64,000 bases of DNA, from contig JAJOZX010000483.1 in the NCBI GenBank assembly GCA_023014485.1, positions 406,001 through 470,000 of the forward strand, written 5' to 3'. Made by a program: the position numbers and the translations under genes. This document shows positions 31,938 through 42,537 of this stretch, piece after piece. The notes beneath the pieces were generated by a model. It saw only the letters and a list, made by a program, of their open reading frames with translations, searched no databases and was not told where the DNA came from. Position 1 is the stretch's first letter, and each line of letters starts with the position of its first letter. Source of the DNA: Bathynomus jamesi. Its lineage: Eukaryota > Arthropoda > Malacostraca > Isopoda > Cirolanidae.

Positions 31938-32347
31938 GGTGGGCCGTAAGTTTCCATATATAGGAAAATTTAAATTATGGTCTTCACGTGCATCGGTATT
32001 TGGATCAGCAGTTTCCGGATGCTTGGATTGGTCGGCGTGGTCCTGTGGAGTGGCCTCCCAGATCCCCAGATCTCACTGCCCTTGATTTCTATCTTTGGGG
32101 GCACTTGAAGGCCATGGTGTATCAGGCAAAGATACGAGACATAAATCATCTAAAGGAACGTATCACCAACGCCATTACAAGCATAACGTCAACTGTGCTA
32201 ATGCGTGTTCATCAACAGTGGAGAACACGTATTGAAATGTGTTTTCAAAACAATGGCAACCATGTAGAGCATATTATATAAATAAAAATAGTTGTCCATA
32301 AAAAAAATTTTATTTTTCCTATGTATGGAAACTTACGGCCCACCCTG
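31935..32347 (+). mobile_element. mariner-like element, internally deleted (413 bp)
   Basis: Ends CAGGGTGGGCCGTAAGTTTC and its exact inverse, flanked by TA. Only the last third of the transposase remains, so it must be non-autonomous. Confidence 0.9.
31988..32281 (+). pseudogene. mariner-like transposase C-terminal remnant
   Basis: About 97 residues reading DAWIGRRGPVEWPPRSPDLT, ALDFYLWGHLKAMVY, and ending HVEHII. The block WPPRSPDLTALDFYLWG holds the last catalytic acidic residue, an Asp, as in mariner rather than Tc1. No ATG starts this frame (the first usable codon is GTG), consistent with deletion of the N-terminal two-thirds. Confidence 0.85.
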
Positions 32348-32348
32348 T

Positions 32349-32598
32349 ATATTGAAAAAACACCAAAAATAAGAAATATATTTTAATAAAAAAATATATT
32401 TTATACAAATTTGCACAAGATAATATATATATTTTTGGTTATTATTCGTTTTTGACCCAGTCACACCCAGCTATAACAGCAATATATATTGAATAACCAA
32501 TCAAAACTGAATAAGAAAATATATATATTATCTTATGCAAATTTGTATAAAATATGTTTTTTTTATTAAAATATATTTCCTATTTTTGTGTGTTTTTT

Positions 32599-32605
<7 letters not shown>
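32349..32605. repeat. Imperfect hairpin rich in TATA
   Basis: ATTGAAAAAACACCAAAAAT on the left faces ATTTTTGTGTGTTTTTTCAA on the right, with inner inverted words around TTGCACAAGATAATATATAT. The centre is near 32480. Confidence 0.75.
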
Positions 32606-32637
<32 letters not shown>

Positions 32638-32755
32638 TATTTGGTGAATATTTCTTATTTTTGGTGATTCTGGCTACTTCTGCGTAATTCAATTTGTCCT
32701 GTTTTACAAGTAAATCATTTTTAGCAATTTTTCATCTGTTCAGTTTGGTTTTTTT

Positions 32756-33001
32756 GTGACTAGAAGTATGACGTGTCAGTTATACATATTTGATTTTGAA
32801 GACATGATCTGCCATATTGCCCTCGATGAAGACAAGAGTTTAGACCTTTTTTTCAATCACAGAATAATTAAGACATCCATGACCTGCCCTAAATGCAATA
32901 GTGCTTGTATTTTAAGAAAAGACCAAAAGGTCTTTAGGTACCATAAAAAAATCCTAAAAATAACCGTATGTCATTTCAGTTTAAGGGCACGCGAAATTTA
33001 G
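32756..33001 (+). pseudogene. Merlin-type transposase N-terminal fragment, right arm
   Basis: Inverse copy of 29985-30239: FDFEDMICHIALDEDKSLDL, KTSMTCPKCNSACILRK, KVFRYHKK. Here the first Cys pair is intact (CPKC) but the Cys of FRC is Tyr, the opposite of the left arm. No catalytic domain follows. Confidence 0.65.
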
Positions 33002-33152
33002 CGGACTACCCATGCAAGGTTGGCACATGTTATTACATTATCATTTGTATAATTTAGGTCTCGGGGGTACAGGGGCAGAGCCCCCGTAAAGATCACGCAT
33101 CACAAATTGATCAGTCCTAATGTTTTACGAACAGTTCAGTAGGGTACGTGAC

Positions 33153-33238
33153 ACCAGTTAGGTCAACTGTACACCCTTGATGATTGGTTAGGTTAAGTCA
33201 TGATATTTTCGTTTAAATTCATTAGTTTAAACAAAAAT
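33153..33238. repeat. H1 left half, copy h
   Basis: CCAGTTAGGTCAACTGTACA, CCCTTGATGATTGGTTAGGT, TAAGTCATGATATTTTCGTT. Mirror of copy g. Confidence 0.85.
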
Positions 33239-33247
33239 GATGAGTGC

Positions 33248-33409
33248 AAACTTTTCTGGTTAATTTTGAGATGTTTTGTACGAAACTGCCATCCATTTCC
33301 TATGCAAATGTGTAGTTTTCAAGATGACAATATCTCGAAAACTACGCATTTGCAGAGGAAATGGATGGCAGATTCATGCAAAACACCTCAAAATTAACCA
33401 GAAAAGTTT
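33248..33409. repeat. H2-type hairpin inside the right arm
   Basis: Mirror of 29565-29727, with CAAACTTTTCTGGTTAATTT and its inverse around ATGACAATATCTCG. Confidence 0.85.
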
Positions 33410-33453
33410 GTTCTCATTATAAAGAGAGACTGGGTCAAAAAACGAATAATTAC

Positions 33454-33889
33454 CATATTTTCTTATTCAGTTTTGATTGGTTATTCAATAAATATTGCTG
33501 TTATAGCTGGGTGTGACTGGGTCAAAAAACGAATAATAACCAAATTATGACTTGGTCCGCAATTGATATGGAATGCGACTTATTTTTGGTTCACAAGGTA
33601 CTGGTATTGATGGGTATTGTAATGAAATTGACTGGATTCTTTGGATCCGATATATTTGCATGTCAGTTATAAATAGATATAGAGTAACATTTGTGGATAG
33701 TAGCCTATTATGAGTTTGATCCTCTGGATCCAGAGATTCTATCTTTAGTTTTAAATTGATAATTAATGTTTCGTAAAAATTGGTTGCTGCCAATGTACAG
33801 GCAGTTTTTACATAGTGGAGCCACCTCGATGGGCCGAAGTGGCCCCTAATGTGCCCACTATAAAAATTTCTTATGTTCTTTCTTATGCA
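33454..33889. other. No recognisable gene
   Basis: Starts with words shared with the hairpin at 32349-32605 (CAGTTTTGATTGGTTATTCA, GCTGTTATAGCTGGGTGTGA). The 82-codon minus-strand frame at 33545-33793 resembles nothing I know. Confidence 0.4.
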
Positions 33890-34000
33890 CCTAACCAGTC
33901 ATCAAGGGCATACAATTGACCTAACTGGGCATACAATTGACCTAACTGGGCATACAATTGACCTAACTGGGCATTCAATTAACCTAACAAGGCATTCAAT
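33890..34000. repeat. H1 right half with a 20-21-bp tandem repeat, copy i
   Basis: AACCAGTCATCAAGGGC leads into four tandem units of the type ATACAATTGACCTAACTGGGC. The unit is the outermost part of the H1 arm, amplified. Confidence 0.85.
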
Positions 34001-34363
34001 AATTCATTTGCACATTTGCATATTAATTTCAGTGTTGGTGAAACATTCAATAATTACCAAACTTAAGTACCTGATCTGGTGTAGCCAGATGTAATCTATT
34101 TTAGCCTATCTTCACCGAACTTGCATTTATATGAGTCATAATACCACTGCAGAGTGCAGATCCAAAATATACACCAAACTAAAAAAAATTTTGTATCCCA
34201 ATCTGGCAAACCTGGTCTGAACGCATTACAACATTTCTTTACGATTAGCTTATAAATTTCGTCAGTCGTCAGCTGTTTGGTTGCTGTTGTTGTTGTTAAA
34301 ACATCTTTGCTCCATAAATTTAAATAAGAATAGACTAGACATCACTCTTTCATTGACTGATTG
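34001..34363. other. Left flank of the I-clade LINE; no gene
   Basis: Contains GTGTTGGTGAAACATTCAAT, a word also found near 6190 and 6912, and a (GTT)n stretch near 34280. The last bases include ATTGACTGATTG (34352-34363), the putative target duplication of the LINE. Confidence 0.45.
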
Positions 34364-34633
34364 GGATTGTTTTTTTCACTTTGATGGTGATCGGACGTGT
34401 TAGCTGTGATCCAGTGAATTGACTTTTGCTCTCTAGTGTTGATATTATTACGTTTGTTTTATTTATTTATTGCTGTTTAGCTTTCGGTTATTACTTTAGC
34501 TTTTGCCCATTTGCACTATTTGTGGTGTGTTGGGTCTCTGCACTGTCAGGCTTTGCCTGTTTTTCTGTTGTGAAGTTGGTGGCTGGGTTTAGGCTTTTGG
34601 CCTAGGCCAGACTTTTCTCTGCGCGGATTAGGC

Positions 34634-36122
34634 ATGGATGATAAGTTGAAAAACTACACTTCTGCCAGCAAAAAAGCGTAAAAATCAGCATGACCAAAAC
34701 AGCTCGACTGCACTTGATGGGGACCTAATGGATTTGAGTGAAGTTATCAGTCAGACAGAGAAAGCTGTTCGAGATTTTCCTACGGGGCTCGTGTCTCCTG
34801 GTCAGGGAGATGCATCCTCAGGTTCTACGAGTGACTCCTCATTGCCTACTACTAAGATTTCTCAACCTACTTTGACTCCTGATCATGTCTCGTACTTGTA
34901 TGTGGCGAGTAAAGGCTGTACAACCCTCACCCGTCTAAACCCTTTTGGAATTAAAAAATCGATTGAATGTATTTGTGGTGGACCTGTAAGGTCTGTCACC
35001 TACTGCCGTTCTGGTAGCTTGCTAGTCCATACTTTCAATGCAGCTCAAACTAGGGCTCTTTTGAACGCGACTACTTTTCTTAATAATGTGGCCAGTAGAA
35101 GTCTCAATTGCGAAAAATCTGAACACTACTCAGAGTATCATTTATGCTCCAGAATTGTTTCACATGAGCACAGATGATCTAAGTTATTACTAGAAATGAA
35201 ATTGGAGAATGTAATTGGCATTCGACGACTAAACAAGGGTAGTGATAAAACTCCTACTAGCCTTTTAGTCCTTACTTTTCGGGGTGCCACTCGTCCTGAA
35301 TATATTCACTGTGGCTAGATCCGGTACCATGTTGACCCTTATTATCCTAACCCCTTGCAGTGTTTCCATTGCCTCTGTTTTGGACATGGTGTGCGTAATT
35401 GCACAAATAAAATTTCTTGTGGTAAGTGTGCTGAGTCTCATAACACTCGATCTTGTCAGAAAGACTTGGCTTCATATACCTGTGTTAATTGTAAGGGATC
35501 ACATTTAGGTTCTTCTAGAGTTTGTTGCCATTAGATACGTGAGAAAGAGATTGTCAAGGTAAAGGTGGATAATCATGTTACATTTACTGAAGCCCGTAAG
35601 TTATATGCTGCTAAGATGGGTCCATGGTCATCTCAGTCTGTTTCTTATGCTGAGATGGGTAGAGGGTCTCCTTCACCTTCGAGTAAGATACAGACTTCTG
35701 GATTGCCAGCAGCAGCAGCTTCTGGTTCTATGTCTAATTCCCAGCCCATAGAAACCAAGTCTTGTGGTACACAATGTTCATTCCTTGATTTTGACCAACC
35801 CTCCTCAGACTCTTCTTTGTCACCAGATATAGAACCACTTCATAGTACAGGTAGTGCTGGATTAAAAGGAAAACTTGATTCTAGTAGTGATCGTCCTAGG
35901 TCAAAAGGCAGACTTACTGGGATAGCTCATCCTGTGGTCCCTCCTGTAGATGATACCTTACTTTGGAGGTGCTTATTGGAGTTTAAGTCACTCATGGCTA
36001 AAAATACAGCTCCACAGACTATGGCTCAAAAAATGTCGCAATTCTTTGCAAAGAATGGTTTTCAAAAGACTGCAGTCGATCCTAGGGATGGCTTCCGGAT
36101 ATTATTTAATAGCACAGACTAA
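34634..36122 (+). pseudogene. I-clade LINE ORF1 (gag-like, three zinc knuckles)
   Basis: The most upstream ATG (34634) starts a frame that joins the long frame from 34728 after a one-base change in an A-run near 34670. After a second frame change near 35180 the protein continues with KLENVIGIRRLNKGSDK and VDPYYPNPLQCFHCLCFGHG. Zinc knuckles are CFHCLCFGHGVRNC, CGKCAESHNTRSC and CVNCKGSHLGSSRVC. In-frame TAG codons at 35316-35318 and 35532-35534 interrupt it. The tail is Ser/Pro-rich and the last helix region (LLWRCLLEFKSLMAK) is intact. ORF1 proteins bind the element RNA. The stop codon TAA at 36120-36122 overlaps the ATG of ORF2. Confidence 0.85.
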
Positions 36123-38074
36123 TGTTCATAGATACTGTTTGCTTTTGCTTTCCCTTATCCTTTTACATCATGGCTTTATCCATCTTCCAGTGGAATGTAA
36201 GGAGTTATAGGAGACGATTGCCTTTTATACAGCAGTTACTGTCACGGTATTCCCCTCTCATTCTTGCTTTTCAAGAAACTTGGCTGGATTTATCCCATTC
36301 TGCAGGTGTCAAAGGTTACAGTTTGCTCCGAAAAGACAGGGGTCCCCATGGGGGTGGTGTCTTACTGGGGATTCACAGCTCCCTTCCTTTTACTCCAGTT
36401 CCTCTTGATATTGATACTGAAGCAGTTGCAGCAACAATCCACACTTCCTCTTTTGCCGTTACGGTTTGTACTGTATATTTTCCTCCAGGCCCTCACTTCT
36501 CTACAGCTGTATTACACAGACTGCTTCGTCTACTTCCTGCCCTTTTCCTTCTAATAGGAGACTTCAATGGTCATCACCCCCTATGGGGTTCCCCTTCCAG
36601 TGACCAGCGGGGCTCCACCATTGCAGACTTTATAGATGCCAATAATCTCTTTCTATTTAATGATGGTTCCCCTACATTCCTCCATAGTTTCAGTGGGTCC
36701 TTCTCGCATTTAGATCTATCACTTTCTACTATGGACTTGTCTCATGTATTTGGTTGGGAAGTTTTGAGTGATCCTCGTGATTCTGATCATTTTTCCATTC
36801 TTCTCACATCTCAGGTACTGTCTGTGGGCTCAAAACGCTCCCTATGGAAACTAACAGAGAAAGGTCTGCATAACTTTCATGCTGCTTTGGCTTTGCCACA
36901 TCCTGGAGATGATACCACTGTGGATGAAGACTGCCATACATTAACTCGCACAGTTCACCATGCAGCTCAAGAACATTTCACTCTCGCTTCCAGCACGTTT
37001 AATACTAAATATCATGCAATGTGGTGGAATGATTTGTGCCAGTGGGCTGTTAGAGTAAGAAAGATGGCTTATAGGTTATTTAAACAAAATCCTGTTTTAC
37101 AGACATATCCTGTACAAAAAGGCTAGACCAATTGCTCGGTGTACAGTTAGATTATCCAAACGTTCTTCTTGGCATGCCTTTGTCAGTTCTACCTCTCATC
37201 AGACAACTGAGAGTGTGGCCTGGAATAAAATTAAAAGACTGGAGAGAAAACCTCCTGCACATCCTATTGTTTTGCGGGATGGCAGTAATGTCATTTTCCA
37301 ACCCCAGCTAGTTGGTAACTCCTTGGCTGCATACTTTGCATCTATTAGTAGTAAATCTCATTATACAGCACAGTTCCTTTCTAGAGCAGCGAAAGCTGAA
37401 TTCATCCCTAGTGATTTTTCTACAAATGTAGCACTCCATTATAATAGTCCTTTTACTCTGCTGGATTTGAATATGGTCCTCTCTAAGCTAAAAAATACTT
37501 CGCCTGGGGAGGATATGATAGTGTACCCCTTCCTCACCAATCTTTCATTTTCTAACAGGCAAGTTTTATTGGCCTTTTATAATAAGGTTTCGATGACATG
37601 CTCTTTTCCACATGTTTGGACTTCTGCTTTGCTGGTGCCCATCCTTAAGTCTGCAAAGCTCGTACTGCTGCGAGCTCATATCGTCCCATAGCTTTGACTA
37701 GCTGTCTGGGTAAAGTACTTGAAAGGATGGTGTTACATCGTCTACGTCTTTATTCTATTTTTCAAACTGGACAGCTTTCAAAGTGGTTTTCGCCCTCACT
37801 TTTCTACAATGGACAACCTGGTGAGGCTTGAGGGATCAATCAGAGAGTCTTTTCTTAGAAATGAGTATATTTTAGCAGTATTTTTTGACATTGAGAAGGC
37901 CTATGATACTGTCTGGCACTATGGTTTACTCTCTAAGTTGTATCATTTAGGGTTGCGGGGCAATCTACCCATGTTTATCCAAGACGTTTTGCAGCATAGA
38001 CGCATACGAGTATCAATTGGATCCTCTCTTTCAGATGTTTATCATTTGGATGCTGGAGTCCCACAAGGTAGTAT
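36122..38074 (+). pseudogene. I-clade LINE ORF2, endonuclease and first half of reverse transcriptase
   Basis: The ATG at 36122 overlaps the ORF1 stop (TAATG). Endonuclease blocks: FQWNVRSYRRR, LILAFQETWL, GGGVLLGI, LLIGDFNGHHPLWG, DSDHFSILL. The frame breaks at 37126. Reverse transcriptase blocks: LKNTSPGEDMI, FQSGFRPHFSTMDNL, AVFFDIEKAYDTVWH with the first catalytic Asp, and DAGVPQGS. Immediately after this the Gypsy element interrupts it at 38075; the rest is at 43295-45086. The endonuclease nicks target DNA and the reverse transcriptase copies the element RNA at the nick. Confidence 0.88.
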
Positions 38075-38497
38075 TGTGATAGCGTGGGGTAGACACCCCA
38101 GTTAGGTTACTTAGGTTCTAGCAAACAATCAAAAACACTTACCGGTGCGTTGAATTAGGTATTCCTTGAAGCCTACCGTTTTATTCCTGTGTCCCACAAC
38201 AGCCTACCTAACTCTCTGTTACATTACTCATTTTAGAAGCTATAGACATTACCCCTAACTATACTTAAGTACGAACAACTTCCTACCCGATTTGTTACCT
38301 TAGATTCATCACCTAATTTTACTCAGCACCAAAGATTAGGTCAGATAGGAAAAAACATGTCTAGGCCAGACCGAAGCAATACGAACAGCCCCGTTGGTTG
38401 TTTATGGCTTCGTCTTGCCATTCAGCTTAGATTTAGTGATATTTACTCTTTAGTGACTTTTAGACTATATACATATATATACATACACGTCACCTCA
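38075..38497 (-). mobile_element. Gypsy LTR (3' LTR relative to its genes)
   Basis: On the minus strand it begins TGAGGTGACG and ends GCTATCACA, so it has TG...CA ends. Target duplication AGTAT lies at 38070-38074. A purine tract (minus-strand GTAGGGGAGGAG) sits just inside at 38498-38509, the likely plus-strand primer. Its partner is at 42868-43289; the two differ at only a few positions. Confidence 0.93.
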
Positions 38498-38505
38498 CTC
38501 CTCCC

Positions 38506-39457
38506 CTACAAGTTTAGTCTGTCAGGGGGATGAGGGACCCTAGACGACCTGCGGAGCGGGGTTGATGTAGTAGGATCAGGTGCAACCTGTATAGGCGGGC
38601 AAGTTGAACCATTTTCCGGAGGATCAGTTCTCTCTTCCGGAAGACTCTGGTCCTTCTGCACTTCCCGTTCCCATATCTGGTCCTGATGGCGTTTAATAGA
38701 ACGACCATCTTCTAGTTGGCACTTGAAGGAAACAGGGCCCGTTCTCTCCTGCACAGTTGCAGGAACCCATTTTGGTCCAGCCCCATAGTTGCGAATCACA
38801 ACTGGATCATTAGGTTTCGCTTCTAGAACTCTCCCTCTTTTAGTGTCGTGGTACAACTTCTGTTTTTCCTGATGGCGTAAAACTCGTTGTTGTAACATTT
38901 CGTTTGGACGTAACAAATCAAAAACTGAACGAATTCCCGGCCAATCAGAAGTTTAGAGGGAGACACCCCTGTCGTGGTGTGTGGTGTTATCGATATTTAA
39001 ACAAAAATTTATCCAACACCACTTGCATTTCCTCCCCACGAGAATGACGCAAGGCCGACTTGAAAGTACGGACCATGTTTTCCGCGAGACCGTTAGTAGA
39101 TGGGTGGAAAACACTAGACCGGACATGTCTAATGCCATTTAGGTGGACGAAGGAACGAAATTCCTCACTGGTAAAACAAGTACCATTGTCGGAAACCAGG
39201 ACTACGGGTAAACCCCATCGAGCGAAAACTGAACGGAGTAAGCGAATCGTTACACCCGAAGTCGTGGAAGTGGTTGGAAAAATTTCCACCCACTTAGAGT
39301 AGGCGTCCACCATGACTAGGAAATAAATATTATTTATAGGACCTGCATAGTCAACATGGATCCTATGCCACGGTATAGTAGGCCATTCCCAAGGATGAAG
39401 TGGACTTTTCCTTGGGAGATCTCTGTTCTCTAGGCAGCTTTGACAGGAACGAACCAA
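38506..39457 (-). pseudogene. Gypsy integrase and C-terminal tail
   Basis: Frame 39457-38987 has CQSCLENRDLPRK (end of the zinc domain), IHVDYAGPI with the first catalytic Asp, VSDNGTCFTSEEF with the second, and NGLAENMVRTFK with the Glu. A break at about 38985 leads into frame 38916-38506 with the C-terminal domain (PVVIRNYGAGPKWVPATV, GPVSFKCQLEDGR) and a Pro-rich end. Integrase inserts the element cDNA into chromosomes. The break between the two frames inactivates this copy. Confidence 0.88.
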
Positions 39458-39479
39458 TGATTCGAGTTCTCCATCTAAA

Positions 39480-41160
39480 CCAGGCCACCAGAAATAAGCT
39501 CTCGCTCGCCAGCTCTTTCATTTTTGTTGCGCCCATGTGTTCAGCGTGAAGTTCCTTCACTAAATTCGACCTGCCTTTATTTGGAATAATCACTCTGTGG
39601 CCCCATAAGAGACAGCCATTTTGAATAGAGAGGCCAGACTGACGCTGAATAAAAGGCTGTAATTCACTCTCAACCTTAGTAGGCCAACCAACTGAGCAGA
39701 AATGGATGACCCTAGACAGAATAGGGTCTGATTTTGTCCACTGCTCTATTTGTACTGCAGATACTGGAGTGGATTCCAAAAACTCCACCAAGTGAACCCA
39801 TTCTGTAGGTATAGGTACACAATCATTTGGATTTTCTAAGGGCAACCTACTTAGCGCATCAGCCGTACCTAGAAGTTTACCTGACCGATGTACTAAGTCA
39901 AATTTATAGGCTTGTAGAATCAGTGCCCATCGTTGAATCCTACCTGAGGCCATAACTGGAATATTTTTATTAGGTGAAAATAAACCTAAGAGAGGCTTAT
40001 GGTCAGTAATTAGTTTAAATTCATGACCCCATAGATAGAAATGAAATTTTTTTACTGCAAATACTAAGGCTAATGCTTCACGTTCCACTTGTGCATATCG
40101 TCTTTCCGTCTCAGTTAGTGTTCTAGAAGCAAAACAGATAGGCCTATCTACACCATCAATGTGGTGAGATAACACTGCCCCAATTCCATAAGAACTGCTG
40201 TCTACTGAAACTACGAGAGGAAGTTTAGGATCATAATGCACTAGGAGAGTGGACTTTAGTAGTACGTCCTTGGAAGCCTCAAATGCTTCCTTTTGAGTTT
40301 TCTCCCATCTCCACTGTTCCCCAGATCGTAATAGCTTATTCAGGGGTTCAAGGAAAGTCGATGCATTAGGCAAAAATTTCCTATAAAAGTTTAGGAGACC
40401 TAAATAAGCTTGTAACTGTGTGATGTTTTGTGGAGGTGGTGCCTTTTCTATTGCTTCTAGTTTATCCACCGTTGGATGAATGCCTGAGGCATCTATGCGG
40501 AACCCTAAATATGAAACCTCGTTAGTGACCCATGAACACTTTTCTCTCTTTAGCTTAAGTCCCGCATCCCGGAGTCTTTTTAGAACCGTGGTTAATCTAG
40601 TTAGGTGTTCTTTTTAGTCGAACCTGAAATGAGGACATCATCTAGAAAGCAAAGTACCCCTGGAATGTGACCTAGAACTTGGTCCATTGTCCTCTGAAAA
40701 ATACCTGGAGCCGATGCTATTCCATAGCATAGCCTATTGTACTTATATAGGCCTCGGTGCGTATTTATGATAGTTAATTCTTTAGAGTTTTCATCTAAAC
40801 TTAGTTGAGCATAGGCTTGGGACATATCGAGTTTTGTGAAATATTTTCCCCAGCAAGAGAGCTAAATAATTCATCAGGCTTGGGTATAGGATAGCAATCT
40901 AGAAGGACGGCTCTATTTGCTGTTAAACGGTAATCCCCGCATAACCGCACGGACTTGTCCGGTTTTAGTACAGGAACTACTGGGGCAGCCCACTTAGCGT
41001 GTGTGACTGGTTCAATAATTTTATCTTTTAGCAGCCTGTCAATTTCTAAATCTACCTTCTCCCGCAGTGCATGCGCAATTGAACGAGCCTTACAAAATTT
41101 CGGAGTTACATTAGGATCTACTTCTATGCAGACCTGATGGCCTTTTAGGTTGCCTACTTC
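39480..41160 (-). pseudogene. Gypsy reverse transcriptase and RNase H
   Basis: From 41150: a Gypsy palm start (LLKDKIIEPVTHAKWAAPVV, VRLCGDYR), then a break near 40860, frame 40825-40601 with LYKYNRLCYGIASAPGIFQ and VLCFLDDVLIS (the catalytic Asp pair as FLDD), another break, then frame 40469-39363. The last holds the connection and RNase H (VVSVDSSSYGIGAVLSH, ALVFAVKKFHFYLWGHEF, LITDHKPL) and, after a frame change near 39500, the integrase zinc-finger His residues. At least three frame changes. Confidence 0.88.
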
Positions 41161-41830
41161 AGGCCCAAAAATAGAAGAAAACTCCTTAACAATGAGTCTA
41201 TGTCAGATGGATATGAAAGTGTATGCACATCTGCCTGACCCCTTGGCAAGATTTTGTCAATTGGCATTTCCAAAGCATCAATCCAATCACGGCCTAGTAG
41301 AGTAGGCCCTTGCTCATCCACCACTAAAAGGGTTAAGGGATGAGACAAAGTTTTCTGGTTAAGTGTAACTGTGACGTATGCTTCTCCACAAATAGGTATT
41401 TGTGTGTCACCGTACTTCTTCAAAATGTTTTAGATGCATGTCGTTTAGGTGTGTTTTTGAAAATCTTATCAAAAACTACCTTGGACATGACCGTCCGGGC
41501 AGCACCCGTATCCAATTCTAGAGGAACTGTAATTCCATCTAGGCCTACCTCTACAATATATGGGCCTGTATTTTTCCCACTTTGCTGCTCATAGAATAGG
41601 TACTCCACTCCAATGTTCGAAGTATTTCCCTTTTGAGGATTTATACTAGAAATGTTAAAATTAGAATTTTCACCCTTTGTTTTTTTGAAAAAACACACTT
41701 TAGCTATGTGGCCTATTTTACTACAGTTTCGGCAAACTGCTTCTTTAAAAGGGCAATCTTTCTTCCAATGGTGTTTTCCACACCCTGTACATGGCTTGGA
41801 AGGCTTAGTAGAATTAGTAGCTTAGTCGTA
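41154..41830 (-). pseudogene. Gypsy zinc knuckle and aspartic protease
   Basis: Upstream of 41700 lie CRNCSKIGHIAKVC and a preceding CxxC-type knuckle. Frame 41698-41420 carries LELDTGAARTVMS, the DTG active site. A frame change near 41425 leads to frame 41423-41154 with TLLGRDWIDAL, the usual second protease landmark. It cleaves the element polyprotein. Confidence 0.85.
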
Positions 41831-42448
41831 TTCGCCTCATACCTTTTATTTGCCTGTCTAGTAGGCTCGTTAGGTCTGCCAGGCCTAGAAGATTTAAAGC
41901 TATTTACGTGTTGGGCTTTACTACTATGATTTCCAAAAGCTCTAACATCTTTAGCAGCTGCTTCTCTAGCCGTAGCTATTTCTACAGCCTGACTAAAAGT
42001 TAGGTCCTGTATGGCTAATAGGGCTCTCTGGGTAGACTCCTCTTTGAGACCCATTACAAACCTATCTCTTAGCATTTCATCTAATTTGTCCCCAAATTTA
42101 CACGTACGGCTATGGCTTTTTATTCCTGCAACAAACTCTGCAATGCTTTCATTTCCCGTCTGATGCCTTGAATAAAATTTGAAACGTTCATAGATGAGAA
42201 CTACTCGGGTTTGTAGTGATCGGTTAGGGCCTGTACCAATTCATTATAGGTGCAAGTTTCCGGTGCTTTAGGAGAAACTAGGTCCATAACTAAACCAAAC
42301 GTTTTAGGGCCTATTATAGTTAAAAAGGTAGGTACTTTCTTAGCATCCGGAATGGAATTTGCCTCGAAAACAACCTCACCCTAGTGGCATAAGCTTCGAA
42401 GTCCTCCCCATTGTCTTCGTAGGGGCTTATATGGCCAATCACCGACAT
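41713..42448 (-). pseudogene. Gypsy gag
   Basis: The first ATG is at 42448-42446 and gives SVIGHISPYEDNGEDFEAY, typical of Gypsy gag starts; a frame change follows near 42370 and another near 42200. Frame 42075-41713 contains LRDRFVMGLKEESTQRALL and SQAVEIATAREAAA, the end of the gag capsid-like region. Gag forms the particle that packages the RNA. Confidence 0.8.
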
Positions 42449-42537
42449 GCTAGAGCAAAACCGAATTAGGCCAACTCACGTGAAGTAGGTTAGGTTAGGT
42501 TTAAATTTGGTCTAGTTACTGAATAGTGAATTTTATT

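Larger units (their letters stand above)
29519..33453. repeat. Giant palindrome, 0.8-kb arms, spacer filled by Tc1 and mariner
   Basis: Arms 29519-30323 and 32644-33453 are inverse copies over about 800 bases. Both carry, from the outside in: AATTATTC and GACCCAGTCTC, a small hairpin, half of an H1 repeat, CGGGGGTACGG-type GC-rich words, a Merlin-type N-terminal frame, and AATCACCAAAAATAAGAAAT. The 2.3-kb spacer contains a 90-bp hairpin, a Tc1, a deleted mariner and another hairpin. By eye the arms differ by only a few percent plus small indels. Confidence 0.9.

Noticed and set aside
33545..33793. 82-residue minus-strand frame
   Set aside because: No recognisable motif, atypical composition, and no supporting copy elsewhere in the window.
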